Below are positions 1 to 34,300 of a stretch of DNA of 64,000 nt, one piece after another. The notes under the pieces were generated by a model that saw nothing but the letters and a program-made list of their open reading frames with translations, did not search any database and had not been told where the DNA came from. Position 1 is the stretch's first letter. Each line of letters begins with the position of its first letter. The DNA is from Agapetus fuscipes. Its lineage: Eukaryota > Arthropoda > Insecta > Trichoptera > Glossosomatidae. The stretch lies in contig OX637332.1 of the NCBI GenBank assembly GCA_951799405.1, forward strand, positions 14,265,001-14,329,000, written 5' to 3'. The position numbers were made by a program, and so were the translations under genes.

Positions 1-186
1 GTTTCGTGATGTGGTCACTCCAAGGGCGCTATGGCCAAGAGGTCAAGATGGTAGGTAATTTTGACAAACGTGTTTGAAATATAAGACAACTCTGGTTGGG
101 CTCCCATCAGCACCCTTGACCATAACTTTGACCCTGTTTTAACAAAAGTTTATGGGTAATTTTTAATTAAAAAATCATTGGAAATA

Positions 187-442
187 TCTAATCTAATCTA
201 AGTTGCAAAGATATATATTTTTACATATTAAATGCATTATCTGCATTTTCACAAGCAGACATGTATAAGTTTGTGCTTAAACATGCCGCATGTGGACCTA
301 CAATATAAAAACCCGAATTTCAAATGAACATACACCCAGCAACTCTTGCCGACCTTCACTGAAACTGGGGTGACAGTGGCAAAGTGAACCATCTTCTACA
401 GCATGGGTGGTCAGCCGCATACCAACCTATAAGTCAAGGAAC
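187..442 (-). repeat. R module, standalone, full length
   Basis: Runs from TCTAATCTAATCTAAG (its 3' tail) to AAGTCAAGGAAC (its 5' end). It lies upstream of the first visible carboxylesterase exon. Confidence 0.85.
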
Positions 443-700
443 ATATTACATTTTGAAAATCAATAAATAATATCAGGAAATAAAGAATGATGAATTGAAA
501 AAAATATATTATTTATTTCTGCTCAGGTACAAATTATTTGGTGAATTGTATTTCTGTTCACAAATTTATTTTTTATAGAAAAAAAGGTTTGGGTGGAATC
601 CGACGTTTGTGGCTGATTGTATACTGGGCCTTAATCTTCTTTTTTACTTTATAGTTTTGTAAATGTTGTAAAGAAATATTTGTTTCTTTCCTTTTGTTAG

Positions 701-21030
<20,330 letters not shown>

Positions 21031-21196
21031 TCAAAAATGACTTACTACTATCCAGGAAAGATATTTCTTATTTTGAGAACTATTTTGAACTTTGTTGTAA
21101 CATTTTTTTAAATATTTTTTGTTGAACATTTAGATAAAAATGTAAATGCGTAAAATATTAAGGTTTCCTTTGGTATCAAAAGCGCTTTTTCAAGTG

Positions 21197-21202
21197 AATA
21201 AA
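21197..21202 (+). terminator. Poly(A) signal of the carboxylesterase
   Basis: AATAAA 167 bases after the stop codon; a second AATAAA lies at 21313-21318. Either could serve. Confidence 0.6.
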
Positions 21203-21633
21203 ACAACATTTTTAATGGAAAATTTGTATATTAAAAATTATTATTTCTTTGGGCATTTCATTTCTCTTCTAACTGATTCATCCTTGTACTAATGTATACA
21301 ATTAATTATTGTAATAAATTGACAAAATTATTGCAAATTAATTTGATGGCAATTCAGAAATTTTGTGCTAACATAAACTATGGTAAAATGCCATCTGGTC
21401 TTAACTAATGCCAACATAAAATTATTAAAGATTCATAATCTCAGAAGATAATTCAATAAACACTTAAAGGAACATCTCATTTCAAACAATAGTTACAAAA
21501 CCAGTTATTGTTTTTGTGCAGATCATCAACTCTTTTTACGCTAAGACAATTTTACAACACAAAAGTAATAACTTTATCATAATCCATCATCATTAACACC
21601 ATGGATGATGAGTTGGTGATTTCTTTACAGCGC

Positions 21634-21664
21634 CGTTTCGTGATGTAGTCACTCCAAGGGCGCT
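21634..21664 (+). repeat. Short shared block
   Basis: CGTTTCGTGATGTAGTCACTCCAAGGGCGC, also at the very start of the window (differing by one base) and inverted near 29551-29590. Nature unknown. Confidence 0.5.
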
Positions 21665-22183
21665 TATATAATCTTGACACATTACACACTCAATTCTAAG
21701 TGTGAGATGATTTATTTTGAGGATATATAATTGTGAAATAATAAATTCATACTATAATAAGAAAACTATGTGTATGATCTTTGTTTTTTACATTTAATAA
21801 TATCAAAGTAAAATATTCCACTTAAAATTCATAACTGTTGGATTAGTCATTTTTTTAACTCCTGGGCAAGATAACATAGTCTGGTGAAATTTAAATGTGA
21901 TATGAAATTTGTGTAGGATGTGAGTTATTTGTGGGTGACTAAAAATGTAATGTTATTTTTGAAACAATATTTTCTTTGGAATCCTCCAAATATTCTCACT
22001 TCATCACTGTGTGGAAGAGTATATTACACATTTTCATTGCACAATCTAATCAGAACCAATCAGTCAATTGATTTAACATTAAAGTTAACAGTGAGTTATA
22101 AAAATATATTTCTTAAATTTAAATGCAATCTGATGGGAAGCATTTCAGCTTGCCCCTGCTATGGAGATGTTAGCAACTTTGAT

Positions 22184-22353
22184 TCAAGGATCAACAAATG
22201 AGATCATGATGTATCTTGTACCCTCTGTCACCAGGAGTCCCTCGTGGAAGTGGGTGAGTCTTCCAGGATGCATGAGCAGCCAGCCGGGGCGAGTGTTGAC
22301 CACAGAACAGTTGTAGCGGATGAAACGGCATCCACCACCTTTGTAGTCCAATT
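22184..22353 (-). CDS. Plod: Plod exon 13 (third iron ligand, 2-oxoglutarate Arg, stop)
   Basis: Encodes [26 protein letters not shown] with H711, and [11 protein letters not shown] with R721. TGA stop at 22186-22184. The 3' UTR runs towards the carboxylesterase. Confidence 0.96.
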
Positions 22354-25300
22354 CTGGAAATAAGGATCATTCCCTCACCATTCTTTGTTTCTTACAATAC
22401 AAAACATATTTTTAAAATCTGCATTGCTGTTAAAAGCCCTTAGTTAGCCAGTTGATGACCCAGTTGGTAAAACATTTGCACTCAAAAAGAGAGCGCTAGG
22501 GTTTGAGCCCTGCCACAGGTATCAGGCATGATTTTCCATTTTGGTAATGTCTTTACGCCCAAATTTAAGTATCAGCAAGGTTTATTTACCACCCAAGAGG
22601 AAGAAGAAGACTGGGAAAGGGAAAACTGAGATAAAGAGATGAACAAGCAGAAGGATGTGGCTCAGCTTCTACACAATTTCAGCAGAAGAGAACAGGCGGA
22701 GCTGGATGCAGAGTTTAAAGGAGGCCAAGGCTTGAATTAGGCTGTAACGCCATCAAAGAAGAAGGTTTACTTTGCCTTCACAAGAAACGTATACTTACTC
22801 CCTCAGGAACAGGGAACCTCTCACTTTAGAAAAGAAAAAATAATTCAAATAGCAATTGAGGACAGGAGTTGAAGGCACAGCAGAGAGGTTGTGAATTGAA
22901 ATTCTTACCAGGAGTGTTGAGAGCCAGGTTGATGGTATATGTGGAGCTATCATGATGAGGTCTCAATGATGGCTGCTCATCTGGTCTGTAGCGCACAATG
23001 AAGTTCATCAAGGAGTTGGGGGGCTGAAGAATATTTGGCACATGTTATTTAAAAAAGTAATAACACACATGGCCTTTACCTGCTCATGCTCTTTACCATA
23101 TATGGAACAGCAAAAGAAAAAATAAATGCTAGAGTATGAATCTCACTTGTAATATTTTAGTAGTTTAGATTGCAAGTAAAAAAAAAACCTTCACTAATCC
23201 TTGCATTTGGCAGGGTACAAGGGATTAAGCTAGCAATCATAATAGTTAGAGAAATAATGTAATAAAAATGAAGGCAAACAAATAGTTGTTAGAATTATAT
23301 TACATACATCATGGAAATATCCTGTGAAGACCATCTCTTGCAGTGGCCTGACATATTCCCTGAGGATGTAAAGCCAGTGACGCTCAAATCCAATTTGATT
23401 AGCATGAATGTCTCTGGTAGGAACAGCTTCATAACCACCTTCCAAACGCTTGTCCTGAAAAAAAGGATCGAAAACATCAGAAGAGGAATAGACAAATCCA
23501 AAAAAAACACAACATTCATTGGTGTACAGGAATAGTAAAATAATATAAGAAACATCAATATCGTTTTCTGTTTTAGTAAGGACGGTGTCCTAATGCCCTC
23601 AGATCCTGTTCTTGGGAGATGGATGCCCAGCTATTCCTCCATCGCTTGGTTGGTCTTGGGTCTACTGCCCATCGTAATCCCGTCTGCTGCTATCCTCACC
23701 GCACAATATTTACATACTTTCCCCACATAATCCCACCAAAAGTGTCTTCTTGGTCTTTCCCATCGCACAACATCACAGATTTTCATTATTACAGAGTTTT
23801 TTACTCAATCAGGAAGTATTATGCCTTCGGTGGATTGAAGAGTCTTCATCTAGTGGTGAATCAATTTATTATAAAGTTAACTAAAGTCATATTTCATAAA
23901 CATTATTTATTGTGAATCACACCTTCCAACATATTTACAGCTCTGTCAATAAGCCGATCAGTCATCTATTAGATAATATAAAATTTGCCTTCATTTGTGT
24001 TGAAATGAATAGTGTAGTATCTTTCCAATTCATAAGAAAACAGGTGTAACGTTTCATTAGATAATGCATCAGAATAACTGTAGCTGCATTCGGAAAGCGC
24101 ACTGTTAGCGCTCACAAGTCATTTGAGGAACTCGCTAACAGCAAATATTACAAGCAATGAAGTCACGCATGACGTCTCGGTAATTCGCTAATTTTGTTTT
24201 TTCTACCGAGGTGGGTAAGCATAAGCGTTGCTAACTTCACCTCAATGGTTCATACTGCCCCACTGACAGTTGACAGCTAGCCTCAGCAACACAAACATTA
24301 GCCACAATTATTAATCAATAATTCATTTCACATACTGCAGGCGCTTGCATAATTGAAATTTTTACTAAAAATATCAGAAACATGTCGCAATAATGCATTT
24401 TGAGATAAATCAACTCCGTTCTGCTTTACTTTCACAGCTGTTGTCTGATTGACAGATGAAGTCGACCTTCATTTGTTTGCAATTGTTCAGGATGTTTTGT
24501 TGTGAGCAGCGTAGCGCTCCTTGAATGTTGATTTTTGTTGTGAGGACTCCCGGTGCCAAAGCTAACTTCCTGAACACAGCCTGTAGAAGAACAACATTAA
24601 CACTTACATTGCTTGTACCATCAGACCACTGCCCAAACGCCTCAGCCATTTCAATATACTCTTTGCAGAATCTCATTGTTGTCATCGGGAACCAATACAC
24701 ATCAGGACAAGGCTGAAAGTTGGATTGTCTCTATAATCAATTACAACACAAAACATGCTTCCTATTAGGTTATATACACGTGTGTTAATACCGTATACAT
24801 GAATCATTAGTTTAGTCACAGTCAAGTTATATGGACAAGAGAAAAGCTAAGAATACATTGAATGAATGATGAATCAAATTTGGTGATACTACTATGGTGA
24901 ATGTATTGTTTGTACATAGCATGAAAAAAACTACCCAGAATTGAATTACAAAAAAAGCACCCAACCCAAAAGGCAATTGAAAAATTAAGGCTGATTTGAG
25001 GGTCACATTGAGGGTTCTAATGTCATGATAATGATGGGAAATCTAAAATGACAGCATTAAGACATATAGGTAGGTACAAAGAGAAACAGTATGAAATATG
25101 TATGTATGTATTAATTAATTATTCCAACAGAAATCAAGATGATTTTAGAAAATATAATAGCATTATTTAGAAAGCAGATTTATTCTTAATGAAAATATTT
25201 TTATTTAAAGCTTGTGACACTAAAATCAGCCCAAAAGTAATTGTTTCCAGTGAAAAATGCTGTAGATAGAGTGCAACTCAAATATTCATGTTTTCATCAG

Positions 25301-28300
25301 AAATCAGAAAACACTTTTATTTTAAACTGTCAAAAGGATTTGAAAATCCCCTCCGCTCTTCTCAGAATTCATTTAAAAAATAATATTTGAGATGCACTCT
25401 ATGCAGATGTATTGAATGATACAACCTCTAAGTGTGAATGATTTACTCTGTGCGTCTACAAAATGGGTGTAACATAAAAAATCTAGCTACAAGATTGTGC
25501 AAAAGTAAGTATGATAAGGAAAAAATCAACTTACCAAAATTAAAACATTGCTTTTGGAGATCAGTTTAGAGTTCGTAGAATGATTAAATACCAGCAAATT
25601 TTAAACTGAGTATGAGAAAATATTTGTTTTTGGATTAAATTCATTAGGAAACATTAAAACAGCACCGTAATTACATTTAATTTTAAAGCTTGGTTTTTCA
25701 ACATGTTTAACTATCTTATTTATTGCGATAGTCAGAGTCAATTGATAGATACCTATTTCAAACCAATTAGATCTCTTACAATCTCTTTCTTCGTGTGAGA
25801 ACCACTTCCTTTTTATCTTTTCCTATAATATGGTCGCCTATAAAACTTTATTATCTTCAATAATAAATACATATGTAACAAATGAAATTGGGTTTAAAAT
25901 TTACCTGGAGTGGCTTATTTTCTTCCTCAAAGTTCTTTATGTAGTCGGGATGAAGATACCTTTGCTCCCAATCCCATTTGTTTTCAAAAATCTGATACAC
26001 TTCGGGGTTGGTGAGCTTGGAATCAAATGTCTCAGGGTCAATCAGATGTCCGTGGTCTTTTTCATTTGAGACATACATGAATACTCCCTGAAAATATAGG
26101 CAAATATTAGTTTGGTCTAAACTCTAGTGTATAATGGCTACATAGTCTGCTATTAAGACATGTTGGATCCAACGCATATGAACGCAAAAAATATATGGTT
26201 GGCATATCATCACTGTAAATATTCATTTTTATTTAAAAAGTACATACAAAAGCAACAAGGTTACCTTTTCAACACTGTTTTGTTTTCACTACTATTTTAT
26301 TTCATAAAATGACAAACAGTTTTGGTCATTCAATCATCATCGGGTATATGTTACAACTAAATGAACTGTTTGAACATATATTAACATTAACATCAGGTAT
26401 CCCTGATGATGGTCGAATGATCCAAAATGTTTATCATTTTATGAAAGAAAACAGTAGGTGATTAGTAAAAATAAAACAGTGTTGAAAAGCTGACCTTGTT
26501 ATTCTTGTACCTCATTTTCTATTTTAGTTTATTTTCAGATCTTTGTATCAGCAACGTTTAATCAGACTTATCACGTTTTCAATACGTCCAAAACATCATA
26601 GTGGCAGAATTACAGGAAATCATTCTCCTGATGTTTAAAAATAAATCTTATAAATAGTTTTAGGTAAAAGTTACTAACCTGCTGTCTAAGAGAAGCACAG
26701 AATGCCATATCAGCATCAACTGTCTTGCTTTTGTAAGTAATGAGCTTTCCGTGCGCTTTCAAAACTGAAGCATTTATCAAGTACGAAGCACTGATGAATG
26801 GGACTATCCACACGCCTCTGTAACAAAGAGAAAACCAGACCATGAATACACATTCTTTTATAACAGACTCTAGAGCAGGCCTGGCCAACCCGCGGCCCGC
26901 GACGCCTTAACGTGCGGCCCGCGGTCATGTGTGATGATTTTTTTAAATTATGTATTTGTATATATTTTTATTTAAGAACTTTATTGCCGTTAAATTTGTA
27001 CAATTTTGAAATCAAAACTACCCCAGAACTTTCCTAGTAAAAACACTATTTGACTGGACTAGAGATATTTTTCAGCGATTTGAGTTGCAGCGGCAACACC
27101 TTTAAGCGTTAATGCGTAATATGGGGGTGCAATTTTGAAAAAATAGCGAATTTTTCCCGCAAAAACATTGTCGTAGAGGGGGGGGGGGGTAACGACAGGT
27201 TTCTGTGGCCCTTGGGGAAATTTTAGGCCATCAATGCGGCCCGGGATGCAATTTGGGTTGGCCAGGCCTGCTCTAGAGCAAAAAACATACACATTTGATG
27301 TATTAGTTCCTTGACTTATAGATTGGTATGATGTTAACTCACCATACTGTACAAACATAGATCACTATTGTCAACCTCACCCCAGATTCAAGGAAAGGCG
27401 GCTGGAGTTGTAATATTTATGTTCATGTAAGGTTTGGTTTATTTTGTAAGTACGCATGCAGTATTTGTAAACGCAAACTTACACGTGTCTGTGAGCATGC
27501 ATTTAACATGAATTTTAAATGTTAATATATCTTTATACCTTAGATTATAGATAGACAGATATAAAGAAAATATTAGCTTACAGCAAATCAATATTATTGT
27601 GAATTTCAAAAAAACTTATATTTGGTAATTAAAGTGATGGCAGAAGGATCTTCATGTGAGATTTTCATGCAAAGATGGAGTTGATGGTATAAATCAAACG
27701 TTTTATTCCTAACATGTATACAATAAAGCCATATTATTCAGTCCTTTTATTATATGTTTGATTGGCATTTTAAAAGAGTGTGGCTTTAGTTTGTAAACCA
27801 TATTTTTAAATTTAAATAATGTTATATATTGCTATTTTTTAAGGCAGGCTTCAATGTTACCAAGATTTCCTCAATCTTTAAAAGAATTGAACACTTTTTC
27901 TTTGAAAATAAGGAAAAGTTATTTTATTTAAACTCATCTGTGAAAATAAATAGGTTACTAATGATATTATCCCATGCGCGTAATAAAGAAATAAAATGTT
28001 TCATACTAAAAGCGCAATTAGGTTACATTTACCATGCAATATGAGAATAATATTGATACCTTAAAGGTAAAACTGAATAAGTGACATATTAAGCTAACAT
28101 GGTTTTCTCAGATAAATGCACCTTTTTCCTATTTTCTAAAAACTTATAAAGTGGAAAAATCCTGTAGTTTAGAAGTTTTTTATGAGCATTGCCTTATAAT
28201 TAGTTCATTTACTGTGAGAAGATATACCCAATAAAAGATTTCATCCACAATTTCTCATGAATCAGCACTTATTCAGTTTTACCTTTAAGGTTGCGATGTC

Positions 28301-31300
28301 TATAATCTAAGCTGCTAAGATATGTTTTCATTTAAGGCTCATATTAAATGCATGCCCACAGATACGCACATGTAGGTTCACGCCTACACATTCTGCATGC
28401 GCGCATACAAATAAACAAAACCTCACAAGAACATAAACCTTGCAACTCCTGCCGCCTTTCCCTGAAACCGGGGTGGCATTGGCAAAAGTGAACTAATTTT
28501 TACAGCACAGGGGGTCAGCCTCATACCAACCTATCAGTCAAGGAATATTATAATCTTAATACTAATATTGAACATTTATATGTGTCAGTCAGTCATGGTA
28601 TTGTTAAGCTGAGGTACAATAGATTTGAATCCACTTAGTATGAAAGGGAATTGCATGGGAACCCTAGGTGTTGATTTACATTCAGCTAAATAAAACAATT
28701 GCCTGAATTGTTGGGCAGGCGCGGACTTGTAATGTAATAACAAATTATTGGGATTAATGTACCAATAAGGCGCACAAGAATAATTCTATTCATCTAAGAA
28801 AAACAGCATTGCTGCAGTGAGGCAAATTTTTTTGCTTATAGATAGATAATTTAGCCTTTTTGTGTAATAAGTTATCAACAAGGAAATGTAATCTAAGTGA
28901 CAAAGATATAATACATTTAAGATTCATATTACATGCGCTCCCATTAGCAAACTTGAATGAGTTTTCACTTACGTCCCATGTGGATCATTTTTGCCAATCC
29001 CAAGAAAGACAGCGGAAGTTGCAAGATTTAGATTGATGTCAGGTTTGGTTTATTTTGTAAGTACACATGCAGCATACTTACTTGTGGGAATACATGTAAT
29101 ATGAGTTTTAAATATAATATTTCTTTGCACCTTAAATTATAGATGCTCAAATATTTTCACCTAAGTACGCATCGTCAGCAGCAGTGACATAATTAAATCA
29201 AAGACCCAGGAATAGACTAAAAAACCACATAAAAAGGGAAAAGTGATTGTTTCTCTCATAATATGGACTCCAGACATCTCTTCAGAACACATAATAAAGA
29301 TTTTTAGCATGTCCTTTTTTGTTTTGAATGCTGCCCTGTGAAAATGTCAACCACATCCATAAGTGGTTCCAAAGAACTCCAAACAAATCATTCCAATTGA
29401 TTTAATTAGTGGAATTTAGAATGCTACAAATTCAAGCCAAGGGCTGGCAACAATACCTTTTATTTATAATCAAAAGACAATGTTAAAAACGACGCAATAT
29501 TATGTAAGCATTTACAATAAATAATGTTTTTTTTTGTATATTCCAGATCCAGCGGCCTTGGAGTAGCTACATCACGAAATGGCGCTCCAAAGAAATCATC
29601 AATTCATCATGAAATGAAATGAAAATAAACTTTATTGTACACCACAAATAAATTACATTACAATTATAAACAAAAAGAGACATATGTACAATGGGCGGTC
29701 TTATCGCACATGGCGATATCTTACAGACAACCTTAGGATGGGATTAGGATGGGATGGGATTAGGATTAGGATGGACAAGATCATCATCATCATAGAATAT
29801 ATTATGGCTAGTATACAATAGTACTTGTTGATTCCTTGACAAAAAAGTAAGAGACAGAACTGGGATGGGGGATCACTAATCCTTCAAAAGTTTGTTTTTC
29901 AAAAAGTAATATGATCATAGTAAAAAAAAAATTAAGTTGAAAAATAAAGCATTTTTGCTTTACTTTTCGATGTTTGTATTTTTGGATGTGGATAGGACTC
30001 AAAAGGAATATGTACAATACTTAACAACGAACAAGATGGATGTAACATTCTATCCCAAGAAACTGACAAGATAATGAATTAAGCATTTAAAAAAATGCAT
30101 TTTGTAATTGAAACAAATAGATTATATAATGTACTATGGAATTGATAGCGCAATTTCTCAATTATCTCCTTAGAAAGTTGGGAACGGTTTGGTTTCAAGT
30201 ACTCCACTCTCCACTCTGACAAAAAAAGAAATTCGGCAAGTAGAACTGATTCTGCTTCTTGTAAAATACTTGAGTTCCGTTTTAAGCCTCAAGAGTTTGT
30301 AACTTGCATAAGTGAAACAAAAAGTAAGCCATGATTACAGTGGGTAATAATATTGGGAGTGCTCCCAGCCCCTGCTTGTAATAAAGCTAATAGAGACAAA
30401 CAACGCTCTGTTCACATTGAGTACTGCTGCCAAAGGACATTTGCAACTGTAAGTGAACTAAATATAATACATACATTACAAAAACAACAAATTTGCCTCT
30501 GCATAGTGAAATTTTAACTTGAAAACCATTGAAAACTGCCTTGAATTAACAAATATGTTTCAGGTTGAATAGGAAACACAACTGAGAGGGTTACTAATAC
30601 ATATATAGTGAAAATATTTAGTGAAATATTATCACTAAATATTTTCATTTATTTCACATATTTATTCCATAACTCAATTGAATGGTTTATTTTCAGGTTT
30701 GAAAATTAAAGTGGTTTTTTGGAAGTGGTGCTATCAAACAATAAATAACATTGCTACATCAGAATAAAATGAAGTGTTTAAAAACAAATATAATAGTGAC
30801 ATTATTTTTCATTTTCAATGTGATAAGTACAGAAGCAGCTCGGGGAGGAGGATGTAAATAATTTTCAATATTTACATTTTTTAATAAAAAAAATTTTTAA
30901 GTAATAATATTTAAACTTGTGAAATATTTAAATCTATGAAATCTGTTTTTTAACAAGAATAGGGTAATTTCATTTTTTTATTTTATTTCATAAAATGGTA
31001 GACTATATTTTTAAAAATGCAATTGCGTTTTTAAAAAAATTATATGTGGCTTAGTTTTTAAATAATCGCTCTCTAAAATTCGCGTATTTTCCATTTCCGC
31101 TAAAACAGGTCATTTCTTTATTCAGGCGGATATGACGTCAGATCTCCGGAGTTTAGGTGTCAAATGGCCCAGGTAGTCAGTTTGACAGCGACGTTTGTCG
31201 TCAAAATGACGACACACGTCCCTAACCGTTCACGTTGCTTTTTTGGCGGGGATTCAAATTCTCCGCATTTTATTTTCATAATTATCAATAATATCTTTAT

Positions 31301-34300
31301 TTTTACTACTTAAAAAATATATGATTGTGATCCTTGAAATGTACTCTACACAACCATATTATTTTCAATCATTTTTCCTACCACTGAAATTACCCTATTA
31401 TGTTCTAATTATTACTTATTTCTTTAGATATTTTTAAATCTTTGAAAAGCCTAACATTACAATTCATACTTTTTCAGTGAGAGGGAGTAGAATTGGAGGA
31501 CGAAGACATTTTGAGAGTAACCGCATGCCCATTATAATTCAACACAAAAATCCATCAGCTTCCAATTATTATGAACATAAAGATGTAAGTGCTATAACCG
31601 TTTTTTTTCTCCTGTCGAAAAACGAGTAAGACAAATTATTTAATTAAATAATTTTCTGATTTCAGGGGGCAAAAATTGTGAAGTCTTCCCACTTCGAGTT
31701 GGACTACATGTTGGGCCGAAAAATAACATTCTTCTGTATGGCTACAGGTATTTCAATAATATTATTTTACATAATCTAATTGGCTGAATTGATTTTGCTT
31801 TGCAACCATTGCTAATATTAAATCACTGCTCATTGGCGTAGTTTAAAAGATAGAAATAATTTGCTAGAAATAAGATGAATTAATACAATTTTCTGTAGAA
31901 ACAAGACTTATTTTCTCATGTCAAACTTTTTTATCATGATAAATATGAAATTTATGATTAATTTTTATTTCAGGTTTTCCAAGACCTGAGATAACATGGT
32001 TCAAAGATGGCATAGAACTCTATCATCATAAATTCTTTCAGGTATTATTTTTTAAATCTGAAATTAACTAGCCAAAATGATAGCTATGAAAACATCTACA
32101 ATTACATCATTTTAATTTAGGAGTATTTAAACATACATAAATTCCTTGATAGTTTAAAAATTTTGACGAAAATAATAATAATTTATTCTTAAATCTTATA
32201 GGTGCATGAGTGGCCTTTGGGAAATGATACAATAAAATCTAAAATGGAAATTGATCCCACAACGCAAAAAGATGCAGGTTTATATTTTCTTCATTAAAGT
32301 AAATTCTACTTATTATTAAGGAAAGAATGGAATGATAAACTGTTTTTTTAACGGCAGATTCATATTGTGACATTTTATTCAGTTACTTTGGTATAGAAAC
32401 AAATAATTGATTACTAACAAATGGCACAAATTTCTTACCATATACTTAGTTGGTTTTATTCTTTTGTAGGTTATTACGAGTGCCAAGCAGACAACCAGTA
32501 CGCGATTGACCACAGAGGTTTCCGTACAGACTATGTGATGCTTTCATATTAAAATTATATATTCACGAAGACAACAATATTACAGGAATTAATAATTTAA
32601 TTATTATGTATAATACAAAATGCAATAAAAACAATTTCTCTACTATGACAATTTTTTAGAGGCAGCAAATGAAAAAATATGTTTTTTTTCATTTGTAAAT
32701 CATATTAGAATTATTTAAGAGTAGTAATGATCACTTTGTCATAATCAAATAAAATAGTAAGAATATACAAGATTTTAGAGCTATGTCAATTTACAACATT
32801 GCTTATATGAGACTTTTTTTACTACTAACAATGCTTATATAATTAATTCAACAGAAGTAGGTACTCAACATTTTACTTGTATCTTACATAGTTTTTTATC
32901 CATCTGTTCAACCCAAGAAGAGGATAAAAATGGCAATGAATTTATTATGGAATGGATTGAAAATAATTTGAATACTATCGCTTTAAAAAAATATCACCTC
33001 AAACCCTACAGAGTCGCCAATGTTCCTTTGTATCTTTTTATACTTTTTTGAATTCTCAGCCATCATTTATTTCGTACATTTGTTTTTTTAACTTCCACTG
33101 AAGAGACTCTCTGTCTTAAGAATGTTAAGTACTATTATGTTACTATTTCATGTACATATCATTTCTAATACAAAATACAAGTCAACATCTCATCATCCAT
33201 TCTTCACAAGTACATAATTATATGAAACACCTATCAAACAAGAAATCATGTCTGGATGGATTTATGTTAGACTAAAAAACAAAAGATAGAGTATCTAAGG
33301 CACAACTATGAAAATATCATACTCGAATCCTTTGCATTTAAAAATAAATATATATCATGAAAGTACTCTAGATATTATAGCCTGCGAAACTAGATACCAG
33401 TATAAATTATTAAAAACAAACTTTTGGAAAGTTATGTTAAATCAAATACTATGAATATTTAAATTTATGATTTATGAATAAAATGATTTTGCAAGTTTCA
33501 GACTTTTTACTATTAATAATTAAGTGGATTGAAACATCAATAATTGAGATCACACATCTGTAAGCTCTGTCAATTCGGCCTTCACCTACAGGGAAAAAGT
33601 CAGTGAGTTGCTTCTTCAATAATCTATAATCTATAATTATACAAAATTGAATAAACAGAAACTAAAAGATGGCAAAGGAATCTAACATTATTTCCCTTTT
33701 AAGACATCAGTCTAACAGGTCTCTATGGAATCGATAAGGTTGAAAGGATACATCAATCATCATGAATAAGTTTGACAGGTAAACTATTTCACTTCATATG
33801 CAATACTAAAAGAGACACACTTATAAGTAGATAAAGAAATTGAAGAACCGATCTGTTTTTTTTTGTAAACATGATTTATAATAAACGAAAAACTTTTACT
33901 AAAAAAAAAGCTTGTATGTTATTTTCAATTGAATTTTCTAGAAAGATAAAAAAAAAATAGGGATTCAGGTTGAGAGTTATACCTACATTTTTTTTTTTTT
34001 GAGAATGTATGCTTTCATTAAATGAAAAGCAATGTTTTACTTCAAACACCCTGTCATATGAGGATTTTTACCATCTGCAGGGATGAGAATCATATGTACT
34101 ATTTCCTAATATCTGGATAGTCAAACCACACTGTGTTCAAATCAATATTGGTGTGAACCAAAAGTGGGAAAGTCACAGGCGAACCTTCATCACTTTTGTT
34201 TTTAACAAATTCTACCCTTTGGTTCAGTAAAATTCTTACAACATTCATTAATTTAAATAAATCCACCTAAATACATTATTTTTTCACCATCCTGTCTTTA

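Noticed and set aside
22580..22760. Lys/Glu-rich coding stretch in the last Plod intron
   Set aside because: Resembles a decayed LINE end ([10 protein letters not shown]), but several stops and no clear family motif; too weak to annotate.
23590..23780. Possible decayed transposon coding region on the minus strand
   Set aside because: A short frame with [15 protein letters not shown] looks transposon-like, but I cannot place it in a family.
27829..28044. 71-codon plus-strand frame
   Set aside because: AT-driven composition, no motif, no splice or poly(A) context.
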